Positions 21,720 through 31,896 of a stretch of 64,000 nt of DNA are shown here, piece by piece (positions within the stretch are counted from its first letter, which is position 1; each line of letters begins with the position of its first letter). The notes under the pieces were generated by a model, which saw nothing but the letters and a program-made list of their open reading frames with translations, was not told where the DNA came from and ran no database searches. Source of the stretch: Bugula neritina (taxonomy: Eukaryota; Bryozoa; Gymnolaemata; Cheilostomatida; Bugulidae); the NCBI GenBank assembly GCA_964035545.1, contig OZ037766.1, positions 5,309,722-5,373,721 on the forward strand. Direction: 5' to 3'. The position numbers and the translations under genes were made by a program.

Positions 21720-24647
21720 CAAGGGGCAGTCCCAACACATCTCCGGGAGTTATATAAAACAGCCTGTGGCGGCTGCGTGAGCAACAAGGAACGCCAAGCT
21801 ATGGCGAAGTTGCTACGCGACTACGGTGATGTGTTCAGTAGCGGAGATCATGACGTTGGGCTGACTGGGGTTGTCAGGCACGAAATACCGCTGACTGCAG
21901 GGACAGTCCCTGTCCGGCAGCCCACACGCAGGCTGGGGCCGGAGAAGGAGAAGGAGGTTAGCCGACAAGTACGGGATCTTCTGGACCGCGGCCTCATAGA
22001 GCCCGCCCATAGTGCGTGGAGCTCACCGGTCGTACTGGTCCGGAAGAAAGACGGCAGTTGGCGGTTCTGTGTGGATTACCGCAAACTCAACAACGTAACC
22101 ATACAGGACGCCTACCCCCTACCTCGTATTGACGAGTCACTGGACGCCCTAGCCGGCAGCAAGTACTTCAGTACGTTAGACTTGCTAAGCGGCTATTGGC
22201 AAGTCCCACTGAGTCCCGACGCCCAGGAAAAGGCGGCGTTTATCACACGGGACGGGTTGTGGAAGTGGAAGGTGCTACCCTTCGGGTTAACCTCCGCCCC
22301 GGCCACCTTCCAGAGGCTAATGGAGCAAGTCCTTAGCGGGCTCCATTGGAAGACACTGCTGGTCTACCTCGATGATGTCATCGTGATCTCCCCAGACTTC
22401 GAGACGCATGTCAGTCGTCTGCAGGAGGTCTTTGAGAGACTCCGAGGTGCCGGTCTTAAGCTCAAACCTTCTAAGTGCGCGCTATTGCAGCCGGAGGTTA
22501 AGTACCTGGGGCACGTTGTCGGTCGAAACGGCGTGGCAACGGATCCCGAGAAGGTACGGGCAATAGAAGACTGGGTCACCCCCCAAGACTTGACCGGACT
22601 CCGGGCTTTCTTGGGGCTGGTAGGGTATTACAAGCAATACATACCAGACTTTGCGGGCATAGCACAGCCGTTAAATCGGCTCACCGCAAAGGGAGTGACG
22701 TGGCAGTGGACACCAGTCGAACAAGGAGCGTTCGACCGCCTCAAGGGCTGCCTACTAACGGCGCCCATCTTGGCCTACCCAGACCCCACTCTGGAGTACA
22801 TCCTCGACACGGACGCCAGTGACCAAAATGTTGGCGCTGTGCTGTCCCAAGTGCAGGAAGGCCGAGAGGTAGTAGTAGCCTACTACAGCAAGTCTCTCTC
22901 ACCCGCTGAACGAAATTACTGCACTACCCGCAAGGAGCTGCTGGCAGTAATCAAGTCAGTGAAGCACTTAAGACCATACCTATATGGCAGGAAGTTCCGG
23001 CTGCGTACGGATCATGCCTCGCTGATCTGGTTGTGCAAGAGAGCAGAGCCCTCTAGTCAGGTGGCCCGGTGGCTCGAAATCCTAGCTGAATTCTCATACC
23101 GGATCGAACATCGACCGGGCAAGAGACACAGCAATGCGGATGGGTTGAGTCGCCGACCTGACGGAGGTTGCAAACAGTGTCTCAACATCGAGAGGAGGGA
23201 TAGAGGTCCCCCGCGATGTGAGTTAGAGACGCTGGCTCACCACGGAGCACCATTTGACTGGGACCAGGGTCAACTCAGACAGGAGATTGACGAGTCCCCG
23301 GAGGTTGTACAAAACCTCCGCGCCAATCCTGTACTGGCCGATAATGTCCGGGAGCTGAAGAAGCTCCAAGGAGAGCTGCCTGGAGTCGTGGCAGACATCT
23401 ATCGGGCCAAAAAGGAAGGGCGACGGCCCAGCGAGGAACGCATAAGACAGGGATGCGCCGAATTCCGGCTATACTGTCAGCGTTGGGACTCGCTGCGGAT
23501 CGGGCAAGATGGTTTACTAACCATCTCTCTAGCCGCCAACGGCAGACACCCGGAGAGGAAGAGGGTAGTCTGCCCCACGGCCATCCGCCGTGAGTTGATT
23601 TGGGATACTCACAAACAGGCCCACGCAGGGGTCAAGAGAGTGATATCCAAATTACGACTCCGGTGGTACTGGCCGCAAATGGAGCGTGACGTCCGACTCA
23701 GAGTCAAGCAGTGTGAGATCTGCCAGGCCAGTAAGCATAGCCGCCCCCCTGGTGAAGCAGGACGGCGGAGGCTATATGCTGGTAGGCCCTGGCAAGTAGT
23801 CGCTGTAGACCTGGTCGGACCCATGCCCCTGACCCCCAGAGGCAATAATTGGATCCTAGTACTAACCGACCACTTTACTAGGTGGGCAGATGCTCTGGCT
23901 ATCCCAGATGCGTCAGCCCCAACAGTGGCCAGGGCACTAGACCAACATGTATTCTGTTATTTTGGGCTTCCCGAACAGATACACTCTGATCAAGGCGCTC
24001 AATTCCAGTCCCAACTGATGAGCGACCTTTGCCACCTCTGGGGAGTAAATCAGAGCCGGACCACCCCCTACCACCCTCAAGGTAACGGGGTGGTAGAGCG
24101 CAACAACCGGATGCTAGGTGATGCGCTCCGGAGTCTTCTCCTTGGACGAGGTCAAGAGGAATGGGATACGGTGTTGCCGCAAGTCATGCGTGCATACCGT
24201 AGCACCCCACACACCAGTACTGGTGAGACCCCAAACCTCTTGATGCTCGGGAGAGAGACCCGTGTCCCTGACCATATCACCTACCACGTTCCAGAGCAAG
24301 ACAACTCGGTTCACGAGTATGCCAGTGAACTAGTGGATTGGATGAGGGCCGCACACGATATACTGCGCGAACAGCAGTGGAAGGTGCGGCACGAAGATTC
24401 CGATGAACCACCTCTCTACCAAACGGGAGATAAAGTGTGGATGGTCAATTACCGTAGGCGTCGCGGACAGGCTGATAAACTGAAGCCTAAGTTCGTAGGA
24501 CCCTACCTGATCGTCGAGGCTATGCCCAATCATACGTACAAGATTGAGCGCTCAGGACAGGTGTCTATCCAGAATGAGTCTCGCTTGAAACCGTATTGGG
24601 CTAGCCCCGACGGAGTGGGAGAAGCCCCCCCCGTTGTTGGAGCCTAG
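21720..24647 (+). CDS. Gypsy reverse transcriptase-RNase H-integrase
   Basis: Open from the codon after the TGA. Residues counted from 21777: RT palm with YLDD near 197; RNase H with LDTDASDQNVG near 342 and RTDHASL near 415; integrase H2C2 finger (THKQAHAG near 611, CEICQAS near 646), catalytic VDLVGPM (~677), HSDQGAQF (~736) and VVERNN (~771); C-terminal VWMVNYRRRRG and FVGPYLIVE segment. Lengths and order are normal for Ty3/Gypsy. All catalytic motifs look intact. Confidence 0.95.
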   Translation, partial: QGAVPTHLRELYKTACGGCVSNKERQAMAKLLRDYGDVFSSGDHDVGLTGVVRHEIPLTAGTVPVRQPTRRLGPEKEKEVSRQVRDLLDRGLIEPAHSAWSSPVVLVRKKDGSWRFCVDYRKLNNVTIQDAYPLPRIDESLDALAGSKYFSTLDLLSGYWQVPLSPDAQEKAAFITRDGLWKWKVLPFGLTSAPATFQRLMEQVLSGLHWKTLLVYLDDVIVISPDFETHVSRLQEVFERLRGAGLKLKPSKCALLQPEVKYLGHVVGRNGVATDPEKVRAIEDWVTPQDLTGLRAFLGLVGYYKQYIPDFAGIAQPLNRLTAKGVTWQWTPVEQGAFDRLKGCLLTAPILAYPDPTLEYILDTDASDQNVGAVLSQVQEGREVVVAYYSKSLSPAERNYCTTRKELLAVIKSVKHLRPYLYGRKFRLRTDHASLIWLCKRAEPSSQVARWLEILAEFSYRIEHRPGKRHSNADGLSRRPDGGCKQCLNIERRDRGPPRCELETLAHHGAPFDWDQGQLRQEIDESPEVVQNLRANPVLADNVRELKKLQGELPGVVADIYRAKKEGRRPSEERIRQGCAEFRLYCQRWDSLRIGQDGLLTISLAANGRHPERKRVVCPTAIRRELIWDTHKQAHAGVKRVISKLRLRWYWPQMERDVRLRVKQCEICQASKHSRPPGEAGRRRLYAGRPWQVVAVDLVGPMPLTPRGNNWILVLTDHFTRWADALAIPDASAPTVARALDQHVFCYFGLPEQIHSDQGAQFQSQLMSDLCHLWGVNQSRTTPYHPQGNGVVERNNRMLGDALRSLLLGRGQEEWDTVLPQVMRAYRSTPHTSTGETPNLLMLGRETRVPDHITYHVPEQDNSVHEYASELVDWMRAAHDILREQQWKVRHEDSDEPPLYQTGDKVWMVNYRRRRGQADKLKPKFVGPYLIVEAMPNHTYKIERSGQVSIQNESRLKPYWASPDGVGEAPPVVGA

Positions 24648-25275
24648 GAGGCAGACAACAACGCGCGGGCGACGGCGGCATGGACCTGAATACGAAGTGG
24701 TCATACCGCGGGAAGAAAACTTGGTGAGAGAGGAGCGGCAGCTTTTGTCAACAGAAGCGTGTCCGCCACCGCCAAATCTAATTCCATCACTTCCAGAAAC
24801 CGAGCCGGTTCCGGAAGTGCAAACCCCCACGGAGGGAGGGGCTCCATCCGGAGAACAAGAAGAGGTGACCGCTAACGGTGAAGTAGAGACGCCATTAGAG
24901 GCCCCTACTAACGAACCGGCAAGCGTGTCACCCCCCCTAGAGCGGGGACAGCGTACGAGGAAACCCCCACCATATTTAAAAGACTTCGTATGTGACTGCA
25001 TTAGAAGCGGCACGTATGAAAGTCTAGGGGAAAACCGTACGGTAAAATGTTGGAGTTGTGAACCCCACGCAAATATCAACTTTTGCGAGGGCGGAATAGT
25101 GGGAGGAATTAATGCGCGTAAAGCAAATAGTTCCGACCTCGTGCCTCAGAAACGATGCTCAACCTTTTCTTATGCTGACATCGCCAAAGGCAGACGTATC
25201 CCACAACCAGTTCCAATCTTACCAAGAACGTTGAGTATGGACATTAATACCGAGTTCCCAGGTAAGCCAGTATAA
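24634..25275 (+). CDS. Gypsy Pol C-terminal extension, shifted frame
   Basis: 213 codons in the +1 frame relative to the integrase ORF; the overlap contains a C8 run (24625-24632). The segment RGQRTRKPPPYLKDFVCDC resembles tails found at the end of many Gypsy Pol proteins, so this is probably part of Pol displaced by a frame change. The later part (YADIAKGRRIP) is unrecognised. Confidence 0.6.
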   Translation: MLEPRRQTTTRGRRRHGPEYEVVIPREENLVREERQLLSTEACPPPPNLIPSLPETEPVPEVQTPTEGGAPSGEQEEVTANGEVETPLEAPTNEPASVSPPLERGQRTRKPPPYLKDFVCDCIRSGTYESLGENRTVKCWSCEPHANINFCEGGIVGGINARKANSSDLVPQKRCSTFSYADIAKGRRIPQPVPILPRTLSMDINTEFPGKPV

Positions 25276-25292
25276 GTCTTGTATTCCTATTC

Positions 25293-26246
25293 ATGGAAAC
25301 GAGCTCGATGCCAGTAAATTCTGAACTAATTCAGCAGATTGAATCAGAATTACTGGGAACCACGTTTCATGTGAATGACGACGAGGACACTGTAATGGCC
25401 GACGGTCTGTTAGACCTGGAGCTAGACACTGTTCTTGGTCAGTCCACACATGATGCATCGGTTCCTCGAGTGCATTCCAAAAGCTGTGACTCTCAGGCTA
25501 GCAACGGTCGACAGTCACTAGAATTATGTTGTAAAGATCCACCGCGATCTAACAATAATTCTACTTTTGTAGACACACTCGCGCCCGTCTCTCCGGGCAT
25601 GCCTTCTCTAGAGATGGCGTGGGACCCAGAGCCGGCCCCAACAACATCTACAACCCGGAAACTGCCACCCCAGTTGGAAGCAACCTCCAACTGGATTACC
25701 CCTGCCACAGAGAGAGAGATTAGGACTCATAAAGGAGGTGATGGTAACCGCGAATGCAACCTCTGCCAGCAGCGATTCACAACCCACCGCAGGCTGAAAG
25801 TACACTTGCCGCAGCATTACATCACCACGTTCTGCCCCTGCGGCGAATATAGCTACAATCGTGATTACCTACTGCGTCACCAACGTACTATGCAGTGTTT
25901 CCAAGGACATGTCTATGAAGTAGACGAATCATCATATCCCGCGTTTCTCAACGCCATCAAACCACTCATCACCGACCCAGCTCGGCTATCTCGCCTAGAG
26001 CAAGGCTTTCCCTCCCCGCGACCCATCATCTCTGGAGCCGCAGACAAGCCTATACAATCACCTAACTCTTCACCTCACAGTCCTCTACGCCTCCCGCATA
26101 CATTCCCCCGTGTCGTACTACAGAGGGTAGACACGAAGGCGTATACACTCCCTCCTCCCCTTCCATTCCGAACGGAAGAGGCACAGACAGCAGACTTCCT
26201 CTCGTTCATCCCCCCTGGCCCGCAATCTACGCGAAGTAGAAGCTAG
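25293..26246 (+). CDS. Gypsy extra ORF with C2H2-type zinc fingers
   Basis: 317 codons after pol, before the 3' LTR. Near residues 153-201 there is a C2H2 finger (CNLCQQRFTTHRRLKVHLPQ) followed by a CPCG...RHQ...C second finger. The rest is Pro/Ser-rich. Not an envelope: no signal peptide or membrane segment seen. After a C6 run at 26210-26215 the coding signal appears to move to the +1 frame, which stays open to TAA 26362-26364 and looks like a coiled coil. Function unknown; nucleic-acid binding is a reasonable guess. Confidence 0.7.
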   Translation: METSSMPVNSELIQQIESELLGTTFHVNDDEDTVMADGLLDLELDTVLGQSTHDASVPRVHSKSCDSQASNGRQSLELCCKDPPRSNNNSTFVDTLAPVSPGMPSLEMAWDPEPAPTTSTTRKLPPQLEATSNWITPATEREIRTHKGGDGNRECNLCQQRFTTHRRLKVHLPQHYITTFCPCGEYSYNRDYLLRHQRTMQCFQGHVYEVDESSYPAFLNAIKPLITDPARLSRLEQGFPSPRPIISGAADKPIQSPNSSPHSPLRLPHTFPRVVLQRVDTKAYTLPPPLPFRTEEAQTADFLSFIPPGPQSTRSRS

Positions 26247-26364
26247 AGCACACGACTTAGAGCAAGAAGTGTACAGACTGGCCCCGCGGGTGCAGGCTGC
26301 ATCCAGTGAACTCAAATACCTACAGGAGTCTATCAAACGCATGAAGCGGGTGGCCCGCAGTTAA
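26216..26364 (+). pseudogene. Coiled-coil tail of Gypsy extra ORF, shifted frame
   Basis: Open +1 frame after the C6 run, rich in Glu/Arg/Leu with heptad-like spacing (LREVEARAHDLEQEVYRL). It is probably the natural C-terminus of the zinc-finger ORF, cut off in this copy by a one-base length change in the C run. Confidence 0.45.
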
Positions 26365-26617
26365 CATGAGTCTATCTCCAACTCCATACTACTCTTCCCC
26401 TACCTCTCTGTGGCATTCCCTACCATTATGGTGGCACGTACTCTACATGTAAATAGGATTTTCTCTTACATATTACATATTGTGCACGTTTTATATGTAT
26501 ACCTGTATATTTTATCAGTTGTTTTTTTGTATATACTTTTATACTGTTCTCTCTCTCCACAACGAAGTATACGTTTTTTTTTATGTGAATTATATTTTTA
26601 TCAGAAAGAGGGCTTTC

Positions 26618-26632
26618 TGCTGGAGGGGGCAG
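26618..26632 (+). other. Gypsy polypurine tract
   Basis: A purine-rich stretch, GGAGGGGGCAG, abuts the 3' LTR, the expected plus-strand priming site. Confidence 0.65.
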
Positions 26633-26939
26633 TGTGGTGGCTCGTGGAGCTACCAGCAACACAATACGCAAGGTTGCGTATTGACCCGGAACAATGTATT
26701 AGCCAATTAGCTAGGCTGGTTATGAGTAATAGTAGCAGCTTCGCGCTACTAGCTCAGTTGAGGATAGTGCTGTAAATTAAATAGACATGCGTATTATTTT
26801 ACTGTTGTATACTAGTTTTTATTATGTATTCTTGTATTAAAATATAACGATATCTACTCGACGCGACTACGGTGAAGTTTCTCTAGAATAAATAGACTCT
26901 CTTGGTTGCACATCGACCCTAAATCTGGAAATCATAACA
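26633..26939 (+). repeat. Gypsy 3' LTR
   Basis: 307 bp, 98.7 percent identical to the 5' LTR by eye (four transitions), followed by the second ATAT. Confidence 0.96.
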
Positions 26940-28679
26940 ATATTATATTTATTACATAGCTGTGTACTAACTACACTTATCTTCTCATGTTTTGTTTAAA
27001 CACAAAATGCTTTTTAACTCGTTTTAACGTTGTAAGAGAATGTCATCACCCATCTGCTTGTTTCAAATGATGATTTTAATTTGGCTTATCATTATAAAAA
27101 TGTATGAAACTATGTTAAAATATTTCTATCCTTTACTATTATGATTGAAGACAACTTGGAATAATTATATTTTGCATTACCAGCTAAAGGAAGAACAAAT
27201 ACAGAGTTGAGAGAGAAGTTTATTCTGTCTGAGAATGTTGTTGGGCAGGGAATGTCTAGTTTCACCAACAAACCAAGCACCAGCAGCAAGTTGTCAGGTG
27301 GAACTCGGTCCGGCAGCACTACTCCTGTGAGTCATATGGCAGCATTGTTTTATATGATCACTTCCACTAATTCAACTTTGCAACATGTTCTCTCTCGGCC
27401 TTTTGGGTATTACGAATAAAACATGTAGAGAAGTGAAAAAGACACATTGGTTATTTAATGCCAAATACGCAAATTATTTATTTTAAAATTATAGCTCTGG
27501 TGACACTTCACTCGAATAGAGTTGGTTTAGGATATCAACCTTTAGTTATCACACAAGACAGGTCATTGTGTAAACAATTCAATACTATAAAGTATAAACC
27601 GTCCATCTCTTGTGAGCAAGTGACTTATGCAGTGAAATTAAATAAAACTGTCCTCAGTTAAATTTACTTATTGGCTAAAGCACCATTTCAGAAGGCAATG
27701 GAGACTTTATCTGTTGTGTATCGCTATTAGGGAATGACGTTATGTATGTATTAATTTTATTCTAACAAGTTTCGATGCAGCTATAATAAAATGCACAGAC
27801 AATAAATAAATAAAACCACCATTTAACACGTTATTCAGAATAGGTAGAAATGCACTTTGTCAGAGCAAGTAGCCAAGCTCAATACATTTGGAATAATCTC
27901 TAGTTTTTTTGTAACTGTTAACTAGAGCCAAAAGAACATTTTACAGCTAAATACATTTAACAATTAAACTATTTGTAAGATATCCATATTCTTTATATAA
28001 TAATAACCTATTATACATTTGACTGCGTAGTGTCGTAAGATTGGCAACACTAGATTTAGGTGCTGCTTCGACAATTATAGTGAATCTAAGCTGCCAAGCC
28101 ACTGTGTGCCACTCTGTGTGTGCATGAGTTAATATGTTGTAGATAAGCCACCCCTATCACAGCCATTACGGCCACAGTCATCATCTCACACCCCCTACGC
28201 CTGTTCAGAGAGGGACAACTCCTGATAGAGAGGTCTCTGCTATCATGTCATACAAGTCCAGGGAGTCTCCTTCCTACACTCATTTAGGTATTTGTTGCCA
28301 GCTCAGGGTATATCCAGCACCTTCTAACAGAGATTCCCAGTAAACTGAATCTATTCAAGCATCTTAGGTTTACTTGTGTCAAGTTTGTTTGCTTATTTCA
28401 TACGTACAGTTACAGTGGTATATTTACGTCAACAGCCATTACATGTATATATTGTGAACAACTAGATATTATTTATGTTCAGGTGGGGCAACCAACAGTC
28501 TTTCTTCTTCAAGAGCATCAAGTAGATGTTCAGAAGTTAGTGAAGATGCTAAACCATATGCAGTAAGGGATACAGCGGACAACAGCAGAACTACCCCATC
28601 TGGTCCCAATTCAGTTGGTCCCAAGTCTAGGATTCCTCTCTCTAGAAATTCCTCCATGCGAAAGCCGTCATATCGTTGA

Positions 28680-29917
28680 CTGCCATGACAGTGAACTATA
28701 TGGTACCTCTAGACACCATGAGAGTTGAGAGAGGTTTAGAGGAAATGATGCATCACATTCGAATGTATTGACTAAAAAACATGTTTTTTTGTTTCACACT
28801 GCTCTACGTGATCAGTAGCTGCCCAATGTGACTGTTTGGAGTTGTCTGGCCCACAACTCCAAGTTCAGCAAGTTTTTTTCACGTTCTCGAATTTCTTGCT
28901 CTTCTCTCTTTTAATATACAAATTATAGCCAATAACTTTACTCTCTTATACCATGACCATTATAGTTTTTCAAATTTTTTCAAGTTTGTTTCTAATCTAT
29001 CTTTAATTGCTGTGCATTTTGATGATTTGCATGCATTCACCTCTCTATGCTTTTATTAATGAACAATTATGTAGTCAAAGACCACACAAATAAAGACACA
29101 TGCTATTCTTTAAAGGAAAAAAGGTATCCTATCCATTTGTATACTTTCTGTAGTCTGTTCAATCAGTTAATTGTTGTTGGTTTTTCTTCGATTTTATTTT
29201 ACTGTATTTTACATCGCAATAATTAACAGCTTTTAAAATATTTACATTTTTAATATGATAAATTATTATATTCAACTGAATTATGATTATTTTGTGGGTG
29301 CAGCTGATTTCACTCTAGTAATAAGAGTGGTGGCAAACACTACTTTATAAAGTATAATAATATTCAAATTTGCTATCATACATCAATGCTTATTACATAT
29401 TCAAATCTAATTTCACAAGTTGTTTTTGTTTTATTTCAGATTTTAATTTTTTTCAGTCACAACAATAAATATGTTGAGAAACAACATTTATCATGTCCAT
29501 GAAATTTTGCCTGCATCACTTTATGTTGACTGTTATTTCTGGTTGGTATAAAAGTTGATTGTTTTAATAGCTAATGGTTAAATGAGTTATAAAATGTTTT
29601 AGACTCTGGCCAGCTGCTTCATCTGACATTTCCGGTAAAATTTCCTTACTGAGATAATAGTTGTACTTGTGGCAAAATATTTAAAAAAAACTACAGCTCT
29701 ATTCAGAGTTTTGAGCACTTTGTCTATACGAGTAAATGAATCAACGGTAAATGCATAATAAAAAATACTTAATTTGTAGAACTGCCATTATGACTGTGGT
29801 AAAATAATTTAAAGGCAAGGAACACGATGTAATAATAATATTAATCATAAAAATTTACACGATTTTTCATGTTACTGTTGGACGTTAAAACATTGTGATT
29901 TTTTGTAAAATAAATGC
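28680..29917 (+). other. Unit spacer, unit 2
   Basis: Homologue of the unit 1 spacer and of the empty BEL target (near 28856-28866). No gene seen. Confidence 0.5.
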
Positions 29918-29987
29918 GTCACCTGGGAATCGAACCCGAGACAATCTGGCTCGCAAGCAATTGTGCTAACCATTACACCACGAAGAC
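29918..29987 (-). tRNA. tRNA-like sequence, unit 2 (probably pseudogene)
   Basis: 70-nt version, 2 nt shorter at its 3' end than the other copies. A and B boxes are kept; the T stem is damaged (CTCGG against CCCAG). Likely non-functional. Confidence 0.35.
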
Positions 29988-30168
29988 AAATGAATACTAC
30001 CGTCACTATACACGATAAGGTTAAATACAATTACTTCGTTTACAGTTGAATCTAAATAGCAAAAAACTTTCACACATTTTTAACACTAACAAAGCTCATT
30101 AACTTGGAACTGCAGTACAGCAACTCTCAGAATTTTCTAGCAACCTACAGCGAGTGTAAAAATGGCTG

Positions 30169-30381
30169 TCAACATTCGTCTTCTCTAGACTGGTATATCC
30201 AAAGTGGATATCTACCACTCTGGTCTTCCCAACTCTGGTTCACCACTGTAACTAAATAGCATCGTGCTCTCGTGCGTTCTCGCGTTCGGGAGGTAAAACC
30301 GAAGAAGAGCAGACGCACTGCGAATGTACCAAGGCTGCTATCATTATGGTTATAGGATTGTGTGCTGAGCGAAGTTTTCAA
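30169..30381 (-). other. Short minus-strand ORF in GC-rich patch, unit 2
   Basis: 70-codon homologue of the ORF at 15430-15627, with about eight substitutions and a five-residue C-terminal extension. Coding status doubtful. Confidence 0.2.
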
Positions 30382-30721
30382 TTGGTACCGTGACTCGTAG
30401 AAGCACTCTTCACAGCAAATATCTTTTTAAATGTTTTTAATTACTAATGAAAAGAATTAAAAAGTATGTAATTTTGCCACGCAAAGCACGAAGACTGAGT
30501 ACTAGTGAGTTGAAAGTAAAAAGTTCGTATAAAAATGATTAAAATATTTTTATTGAATCATTCTTATCTTAGAAAAAAAAGGTGGATGTCATGAAAAATT
30601 TATAAGCAGATAAATATATATTCATAGAATTTTTTAAATAAATTTTATAAATAAATAATTATGTGAAATGCTAAATTTGGATCTTGAAATGTGTGCTTGA
30701 AAACAGTTTTATTTAAGAATT

Positions 30722-30910
30722 AGGTTAGTTAGGTTTCAGCCAATCAGATTACACGAGCAGCACGTGCACCACGAGCAGCACGTGCACCACGAGCACTAAG
30801 ACGTCAGCTATCAGCATATATAAGGGAGCGCTTGAGTCAGCATTACACAGTTACAAGACTTATCCCGAGGCACGCTGCAGAGACTACTACAGATACAGAC
30901 TTGAATAATC
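30722..30910 (+). promoter_or_regulatory. Gene X promoter and 5'UTR, unit 3, E-box duplicated
   Basis: An 18-bp segment containing CACGTG is tandemly duplicated (30753-30770 and 30771-30788), giving two E-boxes. CCAAT, GACGTCA and the TATA box (TATATAAG at 30817-30824) are kept. Confidence 0.75.
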
Positions 30911-31896
30911 ATGGCTAAATCTTCCACCTTCAAGGATTCTCAAAGAAAACAGAGAAGTTTATTAAGACCAGTGGTGAAAACAGGAAATGGCGCCACCATA
31001 CAGCACAGACTGTTGAGATCTTTAACTATTACTAAAGATGGCAATTTACGGAGTGCAAGTGGTTTAAAGAGGTCAGTAAAGGTTGCAGCTAGATTGAAAA
31101 TGAGAAGAAGAAACTACCTGTTAAAGAAACATGAGAGTTATCTTCAACAAAGGCAAGAATTTTATTACTGGGATGCAGAAACAGTAGAACGAGTTTGTCT
31201 GTGGAAAAAGACACGAGCTGACTGTCAGGAAGATCAGAAATATCTTGAAAAGTTATCTAGAGAGGCATATGATTTCATAAGTAACCCTAACAATGATAGA
31301 AAGCTGGCTTTAGACAAAATCAATGAGTTGGAGAAAGTAACAAGGAAACTGGATGATAACTTTGAACAGGACTTTATCAGAGTGAGTGATACTTTCATTA
31401 GTATATGTTTAGTAGTTACAGTTTTTATTACCATTTTAATTGAGATTAAACATGCCATTAAAGAAATTAATTTGTTCAATTTGCAATATAGCTAGCTGTT
31501 AAGCTAGCTATATTGCAAATTGAACAAATTAATTTCTTTAATGATTGATTTATTCAATTTGCATTATAGCTAGCTGTTTACTATATTGCAAATTGAATAT
31601 GTAGCTGAAAGCTAGCAAAAATGCTTTTTTACTTGATTTCAAATTGTTTTTATATCTTGTAATAAGCTGCATTAGAAATAGCATATCTAACTAGTAGTAA
31701 AACTCTATTCAGTGAATTTCAAAATCCAGACTGTTGTAATATTGCATTCTATTATTTGGTCTCCCCATACTAACAATATATATTTTTTCAGGAGTTAGGC
31801 CCAAATGTCAGCAGCAGAAGATTATATTCAAGAGGTGATGGACCCAGACGATATATTGATATGTATCACCCAGATAGTTTTGGAAGTCATCACTAA
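30911..31896 (+). CDS. Gene X copy 3
   Basis: Exons 30911-31381 and 31792-31896. Exon 1 is open for 157 codons, with FKDSQ, SASGLKRS and NPNND variants. As in copy 1, reading through the donor gives a 194-codon ORF with a hydrophobic stretch (CLVVTVFITILIEI) that stops inside the left arm of the intron palindrome. Function unknown. Confidence 0.7.
31456..31600. repeat. Palindromes in gene X intron 1, unit 3
   Basis: The first foldback is complete with more than 40-bp arms. The second (about 31553-31600) has lost the AGCTAG part of its right arm, so its apex is disrupted. Confidence 0.85.

Larger units (their letters stand above)
19492..26939 (+). mobile_element. Ty3/Gypsy LTR retrotransposon with extra ORF
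   Basis: Complete element: 307-bp LTRs, a PBS matching a leucine tRNA 3' end, gag, protease, RT-RNase H-integrase, an extra zinc-finger ORF and a polypurine tract. The target duplication is ATAT (19488-19491 and 26940-26943). The unit 1 sequence near 3550 is the empty site. LTRs differ at 4 positions, all transitions. The coding part is GC-rich, unlike the AT-rich host DNA. Several frame breaks (two in-frame TGA codons and frame changes at G/C runs) suggest this copy is inactive or has base-call errors. Confidence 0.95.
17759..28679 (+). pseudogene. Orphan spectraplakin 3' exons, unit 2 (split by Gypsy)
   Basis: Exons a 17759-17886, b 18540-18657, cassette 18945-19025, c 27184-27326, c2 28143-28287 and d 28483-28679 have the same phases as in unit 1. 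Exon a keeps the full-length 9-base A-rich run but has an in-frame TAG (codons HD-stop) and a GC donor. Exon b is intact with a GTGAGA donor. The 7.4-kb Gypsy element lies in the cassette-c intron. With no upstream spectraplakin exons and a stop in exon a, this is a pseudogene fragment. Confidence 0.85.
15969..30721 (+). repeat. Tandem composite unit 2 (carries Ty3/Gypsy insertion)
   Basis: Second copy of the unit. Without the Gypsy element (7452 bp including one 4-bp target copy) it is about 7301 bp, so it has the same layout and length as unit 1. It keeps all six spectraplakin tail exons, with the Gypsy element lying in the intron between the cassette exon and exon c. Confidence 0.93.

Noticed and set aside
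28469-28657. Minus-strand ORF MEEFLERGILDLG..., also at 39697-39885
   Set aside because: It is the antisense shadow of spectraplakin tail exon d, which has family similarity, splice sites and phase on the plus strand.
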